A DNA stretch of 64,000 nucleotides, taken from assembly GCF_051401765.1 (NCBI RefSeq), contig NW_027480423.1, positions 10,168,001 through 10,232,000 of the forward strand, given 5' to 3'. Below, piece after piece: positions 62,174 through 64,000 of the stretch. This stretch comes from Calliopsis andreniformis (lineage: Eukaryota > Arthropoda > Insecta > Hymenoptera > Andrenidae). The position numbers and the translations under genes were made by a program. The stretch's first letter is position 1, and the number at the start of each line of letters is the position of its first letter. The notes beneath the pieces are model-generated. The model worked only from the letters and a program-made list of their open reading frames with translations, did not search any database and was not told where the DNA came from.

Positions 62174-62730
62174 TATTGTATTTTATCCTTCTGGCGTTGA
62201 TTTCTAGGTCCCTAGCTATTCGATCTGGTGGAGCAACGCCCTAGAGTAAAACCTAGGTTACCCGAAACACAGAAATGACCAGTACTTTCACACTGTCTGC
62301 AGTTATTCCTGTTATACGATGGAAAAACTGTTGCATCTTTATTGTATTTTATGCTTCTGGCGTTGACTACTAAGGCCCCAACTGTTCGATCTGGTGGAGC
62401 AACGCCCCAGAGTGTAGCCTAGGTTGCTCGGAATGTTGAAATGTCCATAACTTTCACACTGGTTGCAATTATTCGTTTTATACGATGGAAAAACTGTTGC
62501 ATCTGTATTGCATTTTATGCTTCTGGCGTTGACATCTAAGGCCCTAATTATTCGATCTGGTGGAACAACGCCCTAGAGTGACGCCTAGGTTCCCCGGAAC
62601 GTAGAAATGACCTTTACTTTCACAATGTTAGCAATTATTAGCTTTATACCATGCAAAAACTGTTGTACATATATTGTATTTTATTCTTCTGGCGTTGACT
62701 TCATAGACCCTAACTATTCGATCTGGTGGA
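62174..62730 (-). repeat. Inverted monomers between duplicated blocks
   Basis: About three reverse monomers with no clear partner by eye. One (62,560-62,700) is unusual in reading TTAGCTTTATACCATGCAAAAACTG near 62,640. No gene or foreign sequence is seen. Confidence 0.7.
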
Positions 62731-63406
62731 GCACCGCCCTATAGTGAAGCCTAGGTTGCCGGGAACGTAGAAATGAGCATCACTTTCACACTGGTTGCAA
62801 TTATTCCTGTTATATGATGGAAAAGCTGTTGTATTTATATTGTCTTTTATGCTTCTGGCGTTGACTTCTAAGGCCGTAGCTATTAGATGTGGTGGAGCAA
62901 CGCCCAAGTGTGACGCCTAGGTTGCTCGGAACGTAGAAATGACCATTACTTTCACAATGTTTGCAATTATTCATTTTATACGATGGAAAAACTGTTGTAC
63001 TTATATTATATTTTATCCTTCTGGCGTTGAATTCTAAGTGCCTAGCTATTCGATCTGGTGGAGCAACGCCATATAGTGAAGCCCAGGTTGCCCGGAACGT
63101 AGAAATGACCACTACATTCACACTGTGTGCAATTATTCATTTTATACGATGGAAAAGCTGTTGTACTTATATTGTATTTTATGCTTCTGGCGATGACTTC
63201 TAAGGCCGTAGCTATTAGATGTGGTGGAGCAACGCCATAGAGTGACGCCTAGGTTGCCCGGAAAGTAGAAATGACCATAACTTTCATACTGGTTGCAATC
63301 ATTCGTTTTATATCATGGAAAAACTGTTGTATTCATATTGTATTTTATGCTGCTGGCGTACACTTCTTAGGCCCTAACTATTCGATCTGGTGGAACAACG
63401 CCCTGT
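62731..63406 (-). repeat. Four-monomer block copied from 59,243-59,918
   Basis: Matches 59,243-59,918 at an offset of 3,488 bp (21 monomers plus two bases) with only a few differences, for example GAGCATCAC against GACCATCAC. Markers are TTGTCTTTTATGC, CGCCCAAGTGTGACG, CTAAGTGCCTAGC, CGCCATATAGTGAAGCCC and CTGCTGGCGTACAC. It ends at CGCCCTG (63,403), where the 59.9-kb copy reads CGCCCTAGAGTG. Confidence 0.9.
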
Positions 63407-64000
63407 GGTGAAGTCTAGGTTGCTCGGAACGTAGAAATGACCGTAACTTTCACACTGGTTGCTATTATTCGCTTTATACGATTGAAAAACTGTTATATTT
63501 ATATTGTATTTTATGCTTCTGGCGTTGCCTTCTTAGGCCCTAACTGTTCGATCTGGTGGAACAACGCCCTAGAGTGAAGCCTAGGTTACCCGGAACGTAG
63601 AAATGACCAGTACTTTCACACTGTTTGCAGTTACTCCTGTTATACGATGGAAAAACTGCTGCATCTTTATTGAATTTTATGCTTCTGGCGTTGACTTCTA
63701 AGGCCCTAACTATTCGATCTGGTGGAGCAACGCCCTAGAGTGAAGCCTAGGATGCCCGGAACGTAGAAATGACCAACACTTTCAAACTGGTTGCAATTAT
63801 TCCTGTTATATGATGGAAAAACTGTTGTATTTATATTGTATTTTATGCTTCGGGCGTTGTCTGCTAAGGCCCTAACTATTCAATCTGCTGGATCAACGCC
63901 CTAGAGTGAAGCCTAGGTTGCTCGGAATGTAGAAATGACCATAACATTCACGCTGGTTTAAATTATTCGTTTAATACGGTGGAAAAGCTGTTGCATCTTT
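63407..64000 (-). repeat. Inverted monomers running off the window end
   Basis: Three and a half reverse monomers close to the general consensus, cut by the window end. No higher-order partner is evident by eye, and no gene or foreign sequence is seen. Confidence 0.85.

Larger units (their letters stand above)
53221..64000 (-). repeat. 166-bp satellite array, inverted domain (about 65 monomers)
   Basis: The same satellite monomer continues here in reverse orientation. The + strand now shows the complement landmarks in reverse order: GCTTCTGGCGTTGACTTCTAA, then GGCCCTAACTATTCGATCTGG, then AACGCCCTAGAGTGAAGCC, then GGAACGTAGAAATGACC, then TGCAATTATTC, then CGATGGAAAA. The marker CTAAGKCCCTAA first occurs at 53,240 and the 64th following copy is at 63,864, which is exactly 64 x 166 bp. 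The domain runs off the window end, so its full length is unknown. It holds its own tandem higher-order duplication and also shares monomer subtypes with the forward domain, so it belongs to the same satellite family and is not a separate one. Confidence 0.97.

Noticed and set aside
1..64000. CRISPR array
   Set aside because: The period is 166 bp and the whole unit is repeated, with no alternation of identical short repeats and unique spacers and no cas genes.
1..64000. Telomere repeat because of TTAGGG
   Set aside because: TTAGGG occurs once per monomer and never in tandem runs. It is embedded in a longer conserved unit.
1..64000. tRNA, 5S rRNA or other RNA gene tandem array
   Set aside because: The monomer has no recognisable A and B box pair, tRNA fold or 5S-like internal promoter by eye, and its unit diverges freely between copies in a way not expected of functional RNA genes.

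Overview
The whole 64 kb window is one uninterrupted tandem array of a satellite repeat with a 166-bp unit. I find no credible protein gene, RNA gene, transposon, simple-sequence island or other unrelated DNA anywhere. The pattern (about 385 diverged copies of one roughly nucleosome-length unit, nested higher-order repeats, one orientation switch, no genes) points to eukaryotic constitutive heterochromatin, such as a centromeric, pericentromeric or other large satellite block. I do not recognise the satellite family and cannot name the species.

Layout. From 1 to about 53,198 the monomers read in one direction (call it +): about 320 units, each opening with TTAGGGCC or a close variant and closing with GATCGAATAG. 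At 53,199-53,220 lies a 22-bp stretch made only of A and T that belongs to no monomer. From 53,221 to the end (about 65 units) the same monomer is in reverse orientation. Length control is strict: over 320 monomers on the left the phase drifts by only about -6 bp, and over 64 monomers on the right by 0 bp. A representative monomer has about 42% GC, with an A/T-rich part (roughly positions 30-80) and a GC-richer part (roughly 110-160).

Superimposed on the 166-bp period are many segmental duplications whose offsets are near-integer multiples of 166. The clearest are: 501 bp at 1 and 6,973 (42 monomers apart, identical by eye); a four-monomer unit at 4,320-5,476; a recurring four-monomer unit P-Q-R-S at 9.6, 11.5, 13.1 and 16.4 kb; a 1.7-2.0 kb block at 7.1 and 21.6 kb, with part also at 14.5 kb; a 1,827-bp (11-monomer) tandem duplication at 31,661-35,320; a 2,986-bp (18-monomer) higher-order repeat at 44,995 onward with two further altered copies up to the inversion; and, in the inverted domain, a 2,658-bp (16-monomer) tandem duplication at 57,250-62,170. 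Copies differ by whole-monomer gains or losses, as expected from unequal exchange or replication slippage in register.

The two orientation domains are not independent. A rare two-monomer signature at 41.9-42.2 and 50.0-50.3 kb on the + side reappears in reverse at 54.07-54.38 and 56.39-56.66 kb, so sequence was exchanged or duplicated across the inversion. Open frames of 60-106 codons exist on both strands but are by-products of the repeat: 166 is not divisible by 3, so any frame changes register with each monomer.

All alignments and counts were made by eye; identities are stated only qualitatively.
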